The notes: a model not told the origin generated them from the sequence alone. Counted from the stretch's first letter, positions 41,959 through 50,790 are shown. The stretch: DNA of 64,000 nucleotides from Litorimonas sp947503715 (GCF_050271975.1 NZ_CP189850.1:2728001-2792000), one strand, 5' to 3'. Numbers and translations: made by a program.

Positions 41959-42806
41959 TCTGGATCATCGGTATATCTCTTATCCTCGCGATAAGTGCCT
42001 ATCTCTGTTCACCGATCTTGGCGAAAGCCGCAGGCGCGTCTGAGACAGAAGAAATTGCCGCTTATCGGAGCGAGCTGCGCGCAATACAGGCTCGCATTGA
42101 CGCCGGAGAAATCGACGACGCCGCCCGCGCGCAAAAAACGGTTTTACAGGGCCGATTGCTAAGCGCAGCCAAAACAGATGCCCCAAGTTTTGGCAAGGCT
42201 TCATGGCTCACCTCCGGCATAATAGCTGTTGCGTTTTTGACTGGCACACTGGGCATTTACAGAACAATTGGCTCTCCGAATTTCACACCTGAGACATTCC
42301 AGCCCCCGCCCCCACCGCCGCAAGAAACACAACCGGATTTCGCAGCGCTCCTCCCGCAAATAGAAGCCCGCCTGGCCGCCGATCCGAATGATGCGACGGG
42401 GTGGTATCTCTATGGTCGGACGTTGATGCTCGTGGATCAATATGAGAACGGGTTGAAGGCCTATACAAGGTCACTAGAGCTCAATGAAAATCCCGATGTA
42501 CGCAAGGAATTTGAGGCCGCAAAGACTTACGCCGAACAACGCGAACGCGGTCCAAGTGCGGAAGACATCGCCGCAGCACAGCAGTTGTCGCCCGAGGATC
42601 AACAGCAAATGGTCCGCGGCATGGTCGCCTCTCTTCGTGCGCGCCTAGAAGACACACCGGAAGACGCAGAAGGCTGGACACGTCTCCTCCGAGCAAGAAA
42701 AGTTTTAACTCAGACCGAAGAAGCAAAAGCCGACATTAAAGCCCTACGCCAAGCCCTTCCCGATCAAGCGGATAAGATTATTATTGAAACCGGATGGTCT
42801 GAGTAA
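41955..42806 (+). CDS. ccmI: Cytochrome c biogenesis protein CcmI (CycH)
   Basis: The 283-aa protein has an N-terminal membrane helix, a short coiled segment (ELRAIQARIDAGEIDDAA), a second helix near residue 90, a Pro-rich linker and C-terminal TPR repeats (ATGWYLYGRTLMLVDQYENGLKAY). CcmI is the apocytochrome c chaperone that binds the C-terminal helix of the client. It is the last gene of the ccm run. Its stop lies 18 bp before the left attachment repeat of the mobile element. Confidence 0.92.
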   Translation: MIWIIGISLILAISAYLCSPILAKAAGASETEEIAAYRSELRAIQARIDAGEIDDAARAQKTVLQGRLLSAAKTDAPSFGKASWLTSGIIAVAFLTGTLGIYRTIGSPNFTPETFQPPPPPPQETQPDFAALLPQIEARLAADPNDATGWYLYGRTLMLVDQYENGLKAYTRSLELNENPDVRKEFEAAKTYAEQRERGPSAEDIAAAQQLSPEDQQQMVRGMVASLRARLEDTPEDAEGWTRLLRARKVLTQTEEAKADIKALRQALPDQADKIIIETGWSE

Positions 42807-42824
42807 TCAGAGAGATTGGAGAAA

Positions 42825-42838
42825 TGGTGCGGCCGAGA
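42825..42838. repeat. Left attachment repeat of the mobile element
   Basis: TGGTGCGGCCGAGA duplicates exactly the last 14 nt of the tRNA-Leu gene (on the complementary strand, including CCA) found at 50777-50790. Chromosomal sequence next to ccmI flanks it on the left. Confidence 0.88.
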
Positions 42839-42964
42839 GGGCTTAGCGCTTTCCATTAAGCTAATGAATACAATGAGTTGGCAGGCCGTTCAAGTCATTT
42901 GTGAGGCAAGAAGTTGGGTTTTTTGTGAGGCATAACTAACCTTTACTGGCCGCTTAAAATGCCT

Positions 42965-44110
42965 TCACGTTTGGCGAGCTAGATAGATCATAGTGTTATC
43001 GTTAGGCTTGCGACTTCTTCCAGACAACTCGAACGATAGTAGACCATCGGACTTCGCGGCTGTAAGAACATCTTTGACGTGTGTTGGTCGCACACCAACT
43101 TCTTCCATGACTTCAACAACCAATGTCTTAAAAACAATTGGTGAAGCTTGTTCCAAAAGTGCTTTGATATGCTCCCGCGCTCTGGATTTTTGTACATCCG
43201 AGCCGACGGCCTCCTCGTCATATTCTGGACCTGCAAACGTTTCTGGTTCAAACAAAGAGGGCGTCAAAGTTCGTTTTGCTTTACCTGCAACTTCAAGGTT
43301 TCTCATTTTATCGTGGACATCGCGAAAAACATGCACGCCCATTGGATGCTGAGTACCTAAAACGAGACGCATTTTGGTGCGCTTTTGATCCTTATGCTCA
43401 ATCGGCATATCGGGGCAGTAGTCAGCGATTCCCTCTGCCTTTAGCTTGCTCTTAAAAAGGTGCAATATGCGTCGTTCATTCCGCCAAACGTCAGGTAGCT
43501 CCTCGTAGTCACTGACCCAGTCAGCGTTACCCAAGAAACGCCCAAAGCTCTCTTGCACTCCAGGGAACTCAGTATGTCTATTAATGTGATCGGACATAAA
43601 ATTAAGTAATACTTCGCTCCGTTTTTGTCGCCTCAGAAAGTCGAAAATTTGGTTAGACCCAATTTTCCAACCTTTAGGATCCACTAGAGTAAAGGTGAAG
43701 TCAGTGCGAGAATTGATAGCGGCATCAATAGTCGAGAGGTTGTCTTCAAACGCTCCCTTGAGCGCGATAACGCCTTTACCCTTTGCCTCTGCAAAGCTTG
43801 CTAACTTAGCATGCGCCTCTGGGTCTTTCTCACAAAGAAAGTAGCGAGTTTGAATCTTACGGCCTTTACTAAACATGAAACCACGAACATCCTCCAACGT
43901 TTTTATAGCCACGCCAAATGAGGTGTCGGACCTTTTCGCCTCGTCAACCGAACCCCAAGGGCCAGCAAAACCATCGACAAAATTGATCGTCGAAGTTCCC
44001 GACATCCCGATCTTGATGGCAAGAAGTTTCACGTATTCGCGAAGGAACTCGTGCTTAATCCTAGAATGTTCACGCCCTTCGTAGAGCTTCTCAACATCAT
44101 CTTTGTTCAT
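42965..44110 (-). CDS. tcmP: Three-Cys-motif partner protein TcmP
   Basis: The 381-aa protein starts MNKDDVEKLYEGREHSRIKH and includes INFVDGFAGPWGS near residue 45 and FTLVDPKGWK later, the TcmP pattern. The DGFAGPG-like loop resembles motif I of class I methyltransferases. The family is named for regular pairing with three-Cys-motif (Gp37/Gp68) proteins, and that partner lies directly upstream with ATGA overlap. The joint function is not established. The gene is AT-rich relative to the chromosome. An upstream in-frame start at 44173 would overlap the partner further and is unlikely. Confidence 0.85.
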   Translation of the reverse strand: MNKDDVEKLYEGREHSRIKHEFLREYVKLLAIKIGMSGTSTINFVDGFAGPWGSVDEAKRSDTSFGVAIKTLEDVRGFMFSKGRKIQTRYFLCEKDPEAHAKLASFAEAKGKGVIALKGAFEDNLSTIDAAINSRTDFTFTLVDPKGWKIGSNQIFDFLRRQKRSEVLLNFMSDHINRHTEFPGVQESFGRFLGNADWVSDYEELPDVWRNERRILHLFKSKLKAEGIADYCPDMPIEHKDQKRTKMRLVLGTQHPMGVHVFRDVHDKMRNLEVAGKAKRTLTPSLFEPETFAGPEYDEEAVGSDVQKSRAREHIKALLEQASPIVFKTLVVEVMEEVGVRPTHVKDVLTAAKSDGLLSFELSGRSRKPNDNTMIYLARQT

Positions 44111-44871
44111 GCAGCCCTGCGCAGTGCCTTCATCGTATCGTGTGGAACTATTTGCCAAGGAAAGCCATTCCACTCTTCACCGTCCAAAAGACGACCGCCA
44201 GACTTGGGCCTTGGTCCACCCCATTGTTTAAAAAAGAACTCAACGCCCTGCTCCAAACATTGGTCACGCAAAGATGTAGCCCACTCTGGCTCCATAGGTC
44301 TCGCTCTAGGGCCGCTTTCACCACCAACGATTGCCCAATGGATGCCTTGCAAATCCACGCTATCGATTGGCCCAAGAAGAGGCTCAAATGAAATAAACCT
44401 AGCCTTCGCATTAGTGCCGCGAAGATGTTCTATGCGACCTTTATGAGCGTCGTCTTCAACCGAAACCCCAAGCCATATATGTGCAGGAGCGCCAGTTTTT
44501 CCATACCTATCATTTACGAATTTCCGCATAATTGAACTTCGTTTCGTTAAAACCTGAAAGACGTGATGATCAGCGTCCTCCATCGCATTGAACACTTGCG
44601 ATATAAAACTCTTGTCGATTTTCTTATGAAAAAGATCACTCATAGAGTTCACGAAAATCATTCGTGGTTTTTTCCATTTTTTGGGCTGCTCTAGCCTATG
44701 TGGCCAAATCTTTAAATCAAATCCCTGTTCATAGGGATGATCTTTGATACCGCGCCAGCGTTCTGCAAAACGTTCCGCGTAACAGTTGTCGCAGCCAGGG
44801 CCAATTTTCGTGCAACCCGTTACAGGATTCCAAGTGGCGTCAGTCCATTCGATTTGAGTTTTTTCTGCCAT
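44107..44871 (-). CDS. Gp37/Gp68 (DUF5131) three-Cys-motif protein
   Basis: The 254-aa protein has the motif WNPVTGCTKIGPGCDNCYAE with Cys20, Cys27 and Cys30 (C-x6-C-x2-C), followed by ERWRGI, RMIFVNSMSDLFHK and WAIVGGESGPRARPM. This family, first noted in mycobacteriophages, is a distant relative of radical-SAM photolyase-like proteins and may bind an iron-sulfur cluster; enzymatic action is unproven. AGGA precedes the ATG. It leads the two-gene module with TcmP inside the mobile element. Confidence 0.88.
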   Translation of the reverse strand: MAEKTQIEWTDATWNPVTGCTKIGPGCDNCYAERFAERWRGIKDHPYEQGFDLKIWPHRLEQPKKWKKPRMIFVNSMSDLFHKKIDKSFISQVFNAMEDADHHVFQVLTKRSSIMRKFVNDRYGKTGAPAHIWLGVSVEDDAHKGRIEHLRGTNAKARFISFEPLLGPIDSVDLQGIHWAIVGGESGPRARPMEPEWATSLRDQCLEQGVEFFFKQWGGPRPKSGGRLLDGEEWNGFPWQIVPHDTMKALRRAA

Positions 44872-44992
44872 TACGTCATCCTAGAACAAAATGCGAACAA
44901 ATGAAAGAGGCTTTAACCGCTTTCGTCGCTTTTTGCTAAGATCACCGCCTCTCGCGAGTTTCTTAAAGTCTAGTGATTTGGTTAATAACAAC

Positions 44993-47164
44993 TTACCGCC
45001 CAATCCCTCGTGTCCGTCCTGTCTCCCAATCAATACCACCACCTCCGAGCACACGGCCTTTGATACGCTTGCCCCACTTCTGGGCAACAGTGCCTTCAAA
45101 CAATCGCCCTGACTGCGCCGCGATGCGGGCTTTGCCCGTCATGCTCTCCAGCTTCTCGGTCGCGGCGTTGAAACCTTCAGTTTCTAAGGCCTTCATATAA
45201 CCACGCTTGTAAATAACAGAAGCCTTCTGCCCGTTTTGGCGTAGCTCTGCATAGCCGCGCTTAATCAGCCACTCACGTCGCTGCTGGAAGGCCGTGTCCA
45301 GTTCTTTTGCAAAAGGGCTTATCTTTGAGCTGATGCTGTCCATATCGCCTCTGCCCCAACTGACTTGAGCACGGTCAAGCCACGTCGCACCGGGACTCGC
45401 GAGCTGTGCGTCCAAGTCCTGAACCGATAGCAGTTTCACGCCTGCCGCGCGGCCTTGCTTCATATCAAGTGCGATGACCCTCTCTTCAAAGTCGGCAGGT
45501 ACGTGCCATTCATAGGGGCCACCATCTTTGTCTTTGCTCACGACTTGCACCACGCCTGCTTTCGTCAGTGTGGCGAGTCTTAGCCGATGTGCCCGAATAT
45601 GGGCTGCACTTCTACTACCGCTGCCGTCAGTCCAATCCTCTGGCCCGCTCGTGGCTATAGCGTAATTCCCGATAAGCCCGTTACGCGGCTTGCCGTCAAA
45701 ATCCTTACCCGTCGCAAGGGCTTGGATGTTGCGGTCAACTTTGCGCAGGTTGGGCGGGGAGACTTCGATGATGGAACCGACCTTGGCGGCTTCGCCTGCT
45801 CTTGTGTCAATGCCTGTTTCAACCGTGCTGACATAGCCATCCGTGCCGTCGATAATGAACCGCACTTTCCCGCCGCCTTTTTGACTTGCGTCCATGCCTT
45901 CATCATTGCCGTGAGTTTTCGCGATGACGCGGCCTATGACGCGGTGAGTTGAGAGGCTTCCATCATAGCTCTGACGGCCATCATGTAAGCGAACGGGTCT
46001 TTTGATGTTGGCCCGCTTCATCGCCGCGTGAATATCTTTGTTGAGCTGCTCGCGCTGCTCTATCTGTCCGAGGGTCATGAGCGCATCCTTTTCGATATGC
46101 CAGCGGCCTGACTCAATTTGCGTTGCAAGGCCCATAGATTTCAAATGTCTCATGCGCCCAATCAGGATATGTCTGTTCATAGATGAGTTAGTAGGGAAGG
46201 TGGCGGCGGATGCCCCTGCGCGTAGGTCGATTGTGTTGGAGAGTTTGTCCATACCGTCCGCGATATGCCTGTCTGCTGTCGTGACGCGCATGGCGCTCAT
46301 CTCGCGTTTCATCTCTTGCTGGATTGCAAGCTCGGATTTCCAACCTAGCTCGCGGGTCAGTTCTTCCTCCAGCCGTCCGCGTATGCCGCGCGAGATATAT
46401 TCGCCTGCAATGTTCAATCCTTTGCCGTCATGTGTGACGCCCCGCGCGATGATATGCGTGTGCGGATGGGCCGTGTCGAAGTGGTCAACTGCCACCCAAT
46501 CCAGCCGCGTGCCTAAGTCCTCTTCCATCTGTGCCATCAGCGCTCGTGTTGTGTCCTTGAGGTTCGGCGTGCCGTCGCCGTTCACGCGGGCCAGCTCCGT
46601 GCCGTCTTCGGGTGAGATCATAATTCTAAACTGGTGCGGGTCGCCGCGTCCGTCAAAGCTCTCCTCGGAGCGGGCCACAAAATCCCGCCCGTCAACCTCA
46701 ACGCCTTCCTCTGGGCCGTAGAGCTGGCCGCGCGTTGGGGTTAGTTCCGCCGAGCTATCCAGCCCTTCGGCTCGCTCCACACCTGCGCCTTCGCGCTGAA
46801 GGTAAGCCAAGTGCCCGCGAGAGACAGAAGGCTTGGCATTGCGCAGTTTCACGACACGGACTTTCACGATGGCTCTACGGGCGCGGTATCGGTCGCCCGT
46901 CGCCTTGTGAACGCGCCAACCTTGCTTCGGTCCTATGCCGCGTTCCAAAGCCGCACGGCCTCTGCCGCGTGAGTTGAAGCGCCCTGTGCGCGGTTTGGAC
47001 GGGACGGTTAGCGTCCGTCGCCCAGAGACGGCCTTGCCTCTGACCAAGGCGGCGCGAACCTCTTGATGGAATCCCTTATAGTTGGCGGGGATATTAACCT
47101 CGGCACCTCGGTTGCTGTTCTTGCTGGCTTTGGCTTTTAAGCGGAAATCATCTTCATCTGACAT
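44993..47164 (-). CDS. Relaxase/mobilization nuclease with DUF3363
   Basis: The 723-aa protein holds the relaxase histidine motif DTAHPHTHIIARGV near residue 210 and an upstream RIMISPEDG strand. A long DUF3363-type C-terminal region follows (LDAQLASPGATWLDRAQ). Such VirD2/MobA-like relaxases nick oriT and stay bound to the DNA end during conjugation. GC content is higher than the cargo genes, closer to typical alphaproteobacterial plasmids. The ATG at 47164 is preferred over a TTG six codons upstream. The non-coding stretch upstream is a likely oriT region. Confidence 0.9.
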   Translation of the reverse strand: MSDEDDFRLKAKASKNSNRGAEVNIPANYKGFHQEVRAALVRGKAVSGRRTLTVPSKPRTGRFNSRGRGRAALERGIGPKQGWRVHKATGDRYRARRAIVKVRVVKLRNAKPSVSRGHLAYLQREGAGVERAEGLDSSAELTPTRGQLYGPEEGVEVDGRDFVARSEESFDGRGDPHQFRIMISPEDGTELARVNGDGTPNLKDTTRALMAQMEEDLGTRLDWVAVDHFDTAHPHTHIIARGVTHDGKGLNIAGEYISRGIRGRLEEELTRELGWKSELAIQQEMKREMSAMRVTTADRHIADGMDKLSNTIDLRAGASAATFPTNSSMNRHILIGRMRHLKSMGLATQIESGRWHIEKDALMTLGQIEQREQLNKDIHAAMKRANIKRPVRLHDGRQSYDGSLSTHRVIGRVIAKTHGNDEGMDASQKGGGKVRFIIDGTDGYVSTVETGIDTRAGEAAKVGSIIEVSPPNLRKVDRNIQALATGKDFDGKPRNGLIGNYAIATSGPEDWTDGSGSRSAAHIRAHRLRLATLTKAGVVQVVSKDKDGGPYEWHVPADFEERVIALDMKQGRAAGVKLLSVQDLDAQLASPGATWLDRAQVSWGRGDMDSISSKISPFAKELDTAFQQRREWLIKRGYAELRQNGQKASVIYKRGYMKALETEGFNAATEKLESMTGKARIAAQSGRLFEGTVAQKWGKRIKGRVLGGGGIDWETGRTRGIGR

Positions 47165-47182
47165 GCGCCCATAATCAAGCAA

Positions 47183-47625
47183 AAAGGGCGTCTTTGTCTC
47201 GAAGGAAGGCGATTAGAAATTAAAGGGAAGTGGGACTTTCTAGGTCTTAGCGGGATAGAGGCATTTTGGAGGCACCCCACATGAGTTGCCAAAAAGGTGA
47301 CACCCCAACTCGCGTAGCAAAAACAGAGCTTTAGCGTCGAAGTGCCCCCAAAAGGGCGGTTCGCTTTATCTTGCTAAAGCTCTTTTCTCTCCTAACCTCT
47401 CCTCAAGCTCCAAACCTATCTAATTAATTACGCTCTCTCAAAATAGTGCCGTCAGACGCGCCTGCCGGAGCCGCCCTCACGAGCGGAGGCAGGGGCGTTG
47501 GACTCGCCGCAACGCGGCGACCTAAAGTCATCAATGAATTAATCTGTGATTGTTCAACAGAGCTATGTTTGCACAGCAAATAATGTAAAGCTAAATGCCA
47601 ACAAGTTATAATTATCGGAGCCATA
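47183..47625. other. Non-coding region of the element, candidate oriT
   Basis: About 440 bp without a gene lie between the divergent relaxase and HNH genes. They hold GAGTTG/CAACTC (47283-47311), a perfect 11-bp repeat AGAGCTTTAGC/GCTAAAGCTCT (47325-47335, 47373-47383) followed by TTTTCTCT, a compound stem with CCTGCC/GGCAGG and CCGC/GCGG (47461-47493), and the perfect stem TCGCCGC-AAC-GCGGCGA (47504-47520). Inverted repeats beside a relaxase gene are typical of oriT. The right part should carry the HNH operon promoter. Confidence 0.5.
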
Positions 47626-48321
47626 ATGAGTGAAAAAAGACCAGCTATACCAACTGCAACGAAGTTATCGCTATTCGCTCAAGCCGCAGGCCACTGCCAA
47701 TACCCAGAGTGCCTCGAGCCTCTGTTTCCTAAAGATTTGGGGGGTGAAATTCACTTGGCTGAAATGGCTCATATTATTCCATGGGGCAAAAAGGGACCTC
47801 GTAGTCAAGATAGAGCTATAGGGACTGAGGACTTGCATAGCGTCGAGAATTTGATCCTACTTCACCCTACCTGCCACAAAAGAATTGACAAAGCACCTGA
47901 CCAGTATCCACGTGAAGAAATATTGCGCTGGAAAGAGACGCATTTAGCATCATTAAACGCTAAGAATGGGATTATACCATACGAGACTAGAGAAGAGGCT
48001 GCAAAGCAACTACGCGAACGCATGGAGGAAAACAAAGCAATATGGGACAAATTTGCACCATGTGATGGGACAGAGTTTGAATATGACCCTGAAAGTGAAA
48101 CGGCCAAAATTTGGGATAGAAGAGTAAAGGCCGTGATCATCCCAAACCACTATCACTTACTTTCGGTAATATCGCTCAATCGACACCACCTAAGTGAAAA
48201 AGAATCAAAAACAGTTGCGTTATATAAAGAACACGTGAGAGGGTTTACATCTAAACACCTAACCGCTTCTGAGGAGCCAGCGATCAGATATCCAGCAGAA
48301 ATGGAAGGTTTATTCAAATGA
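47626..48321 (+). CDS. HNH endonuclease, first gene of unknown AT-rich module
   Basis: The 231-aa protein has an N-terminal HNH domain: CQYPEC (Cys24, Cys29), EMAHIIPWG (His49), SVENLILLHPTCHKRID (Asn75, Cys83, His84). The motif is complete, so nuclease activity is expected. The C-terminal roughly 140 residues form an unrecognised region (WDRRVKAVIIPNHYHLL) that may be a sensor or partner-binding part. ATGA overlap couples it to the next gene. Codon use is AT-rich, unlike the relaxase. It may be the effector of a defence module; this is inference. Confidence 0.85.
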   Translation: MSEKRPAIPTATKLSLFAQAAGHCQYPECLEPLFPKDLGGEIHLAEMAHIIPWGKKGPRSQDRAIGTEDLHSVENLILLHPTCHKRIDKAPDQYPREEILRWKETHLASLNAKNGIIPYETREEAAKQLRERMEENKAIWDKFAPCDGTEFEYDPESETAKIWDRRVKAVIIPNHYHLLSVISLNRHHLSEKESKTVALYKEHVRGFTSKHLTASEEPAIRYPAEMEGLFK

Positions 48322-48953
48322 GTTGGGCAACAAATTACGCACTAGAGAATATAGCGGAAAGAGGCGACATTTCCGCTGATTTAATATCAGACAATGTGAT
48401 TGTTTTGAAGGCTGATAATAAGCCAGACGTCATGGCCTATATTAGCGACGCTCATAGTATTGAATATAATTCGGCAGGAGCAATGGCAGCCTCCCACCCC
48501 GAAATAGATTTCGTCTGCGGGTATAGAAAAAACTGTATTTGGCATGGTGACGCGATTACTTACCTAAAATCACAAAGTATTGGCTGGGGAAGTTTCGGAA
48601 CTCTCACATCGGCTTTACTTGATGGGGATGCCAATCTTGCTGAGCACAAAGTATTTCGATTTGCAGCCCGTGCAATACGACAAATGGGAGGTATTACATT
48701 CGAACGGGAATATGATCGCGTCATTAAAGTTACAAACAACTACGGTAAAAACAAACGAATAGCCTTTGCGGAGGATTACGACCCGACAGCAGATGTCGTT
48801 AGAAAAATATGGGAAAAATTTGGACCCGTAGATGTCATTTGCAACATAAACCCCAATGGAAGACCAACATCGGGCGCACATTCTGCAGCAGAAGAATTGG
48901 GAACTAAAATACTTAAGTTAGGTGAAACAATGAGTGTCATTAGTAAACGATGA
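48318..48953 (+). CDS. Unrecognised 211-aa protein of the HNH module
   Basis: The product starts MSWATNYALENIAERG and looks like a soluble alpha/beta protein. Notable segments are EIDFVCGYRKNCIWHGDAI, SIGWGSFGTLTSALLDG and a C-terminal VDVICNINPNGRPTSGAH. There is no signal, membrane helix or known catalytic motif. It overlaps the HNH gene (ATGA) and the NTase-like gene (TGATG), so the three are produced together. The DFVCGYRKN segment could be part of a nuclease-like or nucleotide-binding fold, but nothing proves this. AT-rich. Confidence 0.8.
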   Translation: MSWATNYALENIAERGDISADLISDNVIVLKADNKPDVMAYISDAHSIEYNSAGAMAASHPEIDFVCGYRKNCIWHGDAITYLKSQSIGWGSFGTLTSALLDGDANLAEHKVFRFAARAIRQMGGITFEREYDRVIKVTNNYGKNKRIAFAEDYDPTADVVRKIWEKFGPVDVICNINPNGRPTSGAHSAAEELGTKILKLGETMSVISKR

Positions 48954-49252
48954 TGAATTTTCAGGACGTTGCTAACAAAATACTGAATGAATGCCCAACA
49001 GCGTCAGAAATGCAGATATACGGATTTGGCTCCTTACTAAAAAAAGGTCATGGGGTTGATATTGATCTATTGGTAGTTTGTGATAACAAAACAAAAACTA
49101 AGCGCCTAGAAGCAGAATTAGGCAATCGTTGTTTCGAACTACCTCTACACGTTACTATTTTAACAAAACTAGAGGAGTATGAGACTAATTTTATTCAGGA
49201 ACAAAATTGTATTGCCCTTGCTAGATTGGCCAAACATAGAGACAATCCCTGA
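48950..49252 (+). CDS. Minimal nucleotidyltransferase-fold protein
   Basis: The 100-aa protein has the pol-beta-type NTase signature YGFGSLLKKGHGVDIDLLVV with Gly27-Ser28 and Asp37, Asp39. The third carboxylate expected on a later strand is not evident (LPLHVTILT has His/Thr there), so it may act without catalysis or need a partner. Size matches MNT-type antitoxin NTases. It is far too short for a CD-NTase of CBASS. Two tandem ATGs (48950, 48953) overlap the previous stop. It closes the module and converges on the integrase. Confidence 0.78.
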   Translation: MMNFQDVANKILNECPTASEMQIYGFGSLLKKGHGVDIDLLVVCDNKTKTKRLEAELGNRCFELPLHVTILTKLEEYETNFIQEQNCIALARLAKHRDNP

Positions 49253-49265
49253 ACTAATTGCTCAT

Positions 49266-50642
49266 TTATGGGAAGAAAGGGCACCCCTCCAACAATCTCT
49301 TTGAAATCGGATGCACAATTTTCATCATCTCATCTCGGCGGTAAGTTAGCGAGCCTCCGTCACCATATTCAGGTCGCGGGTTACGGTGGCCCATAAGGGT
49401 GCAACGAAGGCCGTAATCTAGCCCGCCCTCCAACATTCGCTTCTCAAAGCTATGCCTAAAGCTGTAAATGCGGTGGTTCATAGTGGGTAGAAGCTCTCTA
49501 ACTTTGAAGCCATTAAGTAACGTTTGAGACAAGAGATAGCCTCTGTCTTGATAGTGCGGGAAGCCATTTGGCGCACGCTTCATAGCTTCGAGCGATACAC
49601 CAACAAGCGGGATTTCGCGCACGGATGCTGTCGATTTCAATGCACGTTTGGAACTTGAACGAATACGGATATGCGGAATTTCATCGTTTAGACGAATGTT
49701 ATCTGGCTCGATATTGGCTAGCTCGCTCGGTCGGCATCCTGTTTCTATCATGGCGAGACAAAGCAAAGCAGCTTCTCGATTTAGACCTTTGAACATATTG
49801 GGCGCGAGAATTTTTGACCTAACCCAATCATCACTAAATGGCTGCACTTGCTTCAATTTGGGCGAAGCAAAGCGTAGATTGCGGAACGGGTTCTGGCGGT
49901 TCTCATCTCCGATGTGTTCAAAATATCGGCGGTAGAGTTTGCGTAGGTTCCCCAAGTCTCGATTGGCGCTGCTCCCGCTCAACGGCTTTTGGTCACCCTT
50001 GGGCTGAACGCGGTCTGCCCAAAAGCGGTAGACATTTCGCGCTTCGTCGCGGCCTATCTCGAGCATATCCATATCACCGTTTAGCTTGATAAAGTTCGCC
50101 ACGGCACGGCGTTTGACTTTGGTATAAGTCTTAAGCTGTTCTGGTGACTTACCTGTCTGCTCGTCCAGCGCAATCTCGCTTAGATATAGCTCTAAGGCTT
50201 GGCTTATTTTTACCTTTGGCGTTTCCGCCAAGCCAAGGAGTGCATCAGCATCCCGTTGCTGTTTTGGTGATAAAGGGCCATTGATTGGGCCAAGTGCCGT
50301 CACGCGCTGCACGATCTGTTCACCGTTCAATTTGTCCACGATTTCAGAGACTGGCATGTAGGTAAAGCCAAACGCTTGCGCCCGCTGCTGTAAGTCTTTC
50401 ATGACGGCATCGGGTGCAGGCGTCCCGAAACGGCTAGGCGCAACCTCGCTCCAGCGCTGGTCGTCTGCTGCGGCGCATATATCGCGGCGTTGCCGTGCCA
50501 CTTTGCGGCTGTCTGTTTCAAGGGAACGGTAAATCAAGACACGATCATCTATGTGGCGAACCGCTTTCGGGACGCGGCGCACATAATGCCATATGTCGTT
50601 GCGTAGTTTTAAATACTGATCTGGACGCTGAATCGACCTCAT
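49266..50642 (-). CDS. Tyrosine recombinase/integrase
   Basis: The 458-aa protein has an N-terminal arm-binding part (RNDIWHYVRRVPKAVRHID), a SAM-like core-binding domain and a catalytic domain with Arg in ETGCRPSELANI, YSFRHSFEKRML (HxxR) and a GHRN block, with a late Tyr as nucleophile. It catalyses integration and excision at the tRNA-Leu 3' end, and its gene is next to that tRNA, as usual for such elements. Length and layout fit the integrases of alphaproteobacterial islands. Confidence 0.93.
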   Translation of the reverse strand: MRSIQRPDQYLKLRNDIWHYVRRVPKAVRHIDDRVLIYRSLETDSRKVARQRRDICAAADDQRWSEVAPSRFGTPAPDAVMKDLQQRAQAFGFTYMPVSEIVDKLNGEQIVQRVTALGPINGPLSPKQQRDADALLGLAETPKVKISQALELYLSEIALDEQTGKSPEQLKTYTKVKRRAVANFIKLNGDMDMLEIGRDEARNVYRFWADRVQPKGDQKPLSGSSANRDLGNLRKLYRRYFEHIGDENRQNPFRNLRFASPKLKQVQPFSDDWVRSKILAPNMFKGLNREAALLCLAMIETGCRPSELANIEPDNIRLNDEIPHIRIRSSSKRALKSTASVREIPLVGVSLEAMKRAPNGFPHYQDRGYLLSQTLLNGFKVRELLPTMNHRIYSFRHSFEKRMLEGGLDYGLRCTLMGHRNPRPEYGDGGSLTYRRDEMMKIVHPISKRLLEGCPFFP

Positions 50643-50776
50643 ATAGCCATCTCCTGTCGTGCCAATTGTAAGGCAAGAAGTTAGGCAAATCGCGCGAGTT
50701 ACCGTATGGAAAGTACAGGAAAGAGAGATTTTCCGAGACTTTTCAAAGGCTTACGCTCTTTGCAATGTCAGGAAAG

Positions 50777-50790
50777 TGGTGCGGCCGAGA
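50777..50790. repeat. Right attachment repeat within tRNA-Leu
   Basis: TGGTGCGGCCGAGA forms the 3' terminal 14 nt of tRNA-Leu, with CCA read on the minus strand. It is identical to the left copy at 42825-42838. The tRNA remains intact after insertion. Confidence 0.88.

Larger units (their letters stand above)
42825..50790. mobile_element. Integrative and mobilizable element in tRNA-Leu(GAG)
   Basis: The element runs between two copies of TGGTGCGGCCGAGA, the right one being the 3' end of tRNA-Leu. From right to left it holds a tyrosine integrase next to the tRNA, an AT-rich HNH/unknown/NTase trio, a non-coding region, a relaxase, a Gp37/Gp68 protein and TcmP. No type IV secretion genes are present, so transfer would need a helper. 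About 8 kb in size. Removing it would join ccmI directly to the tRNA gene. The boundaries are seen in sequence; mobility is inferred. Confidence 0.88.

Noticed and set aside
48950..49252. Interpretation of the HNH trio as a CBASS system
   Set aside because: The NTase-like protein is only 100 aa and lacks the CD-NTase architecture; no cyclic-nucleotide sensor domain is seen.
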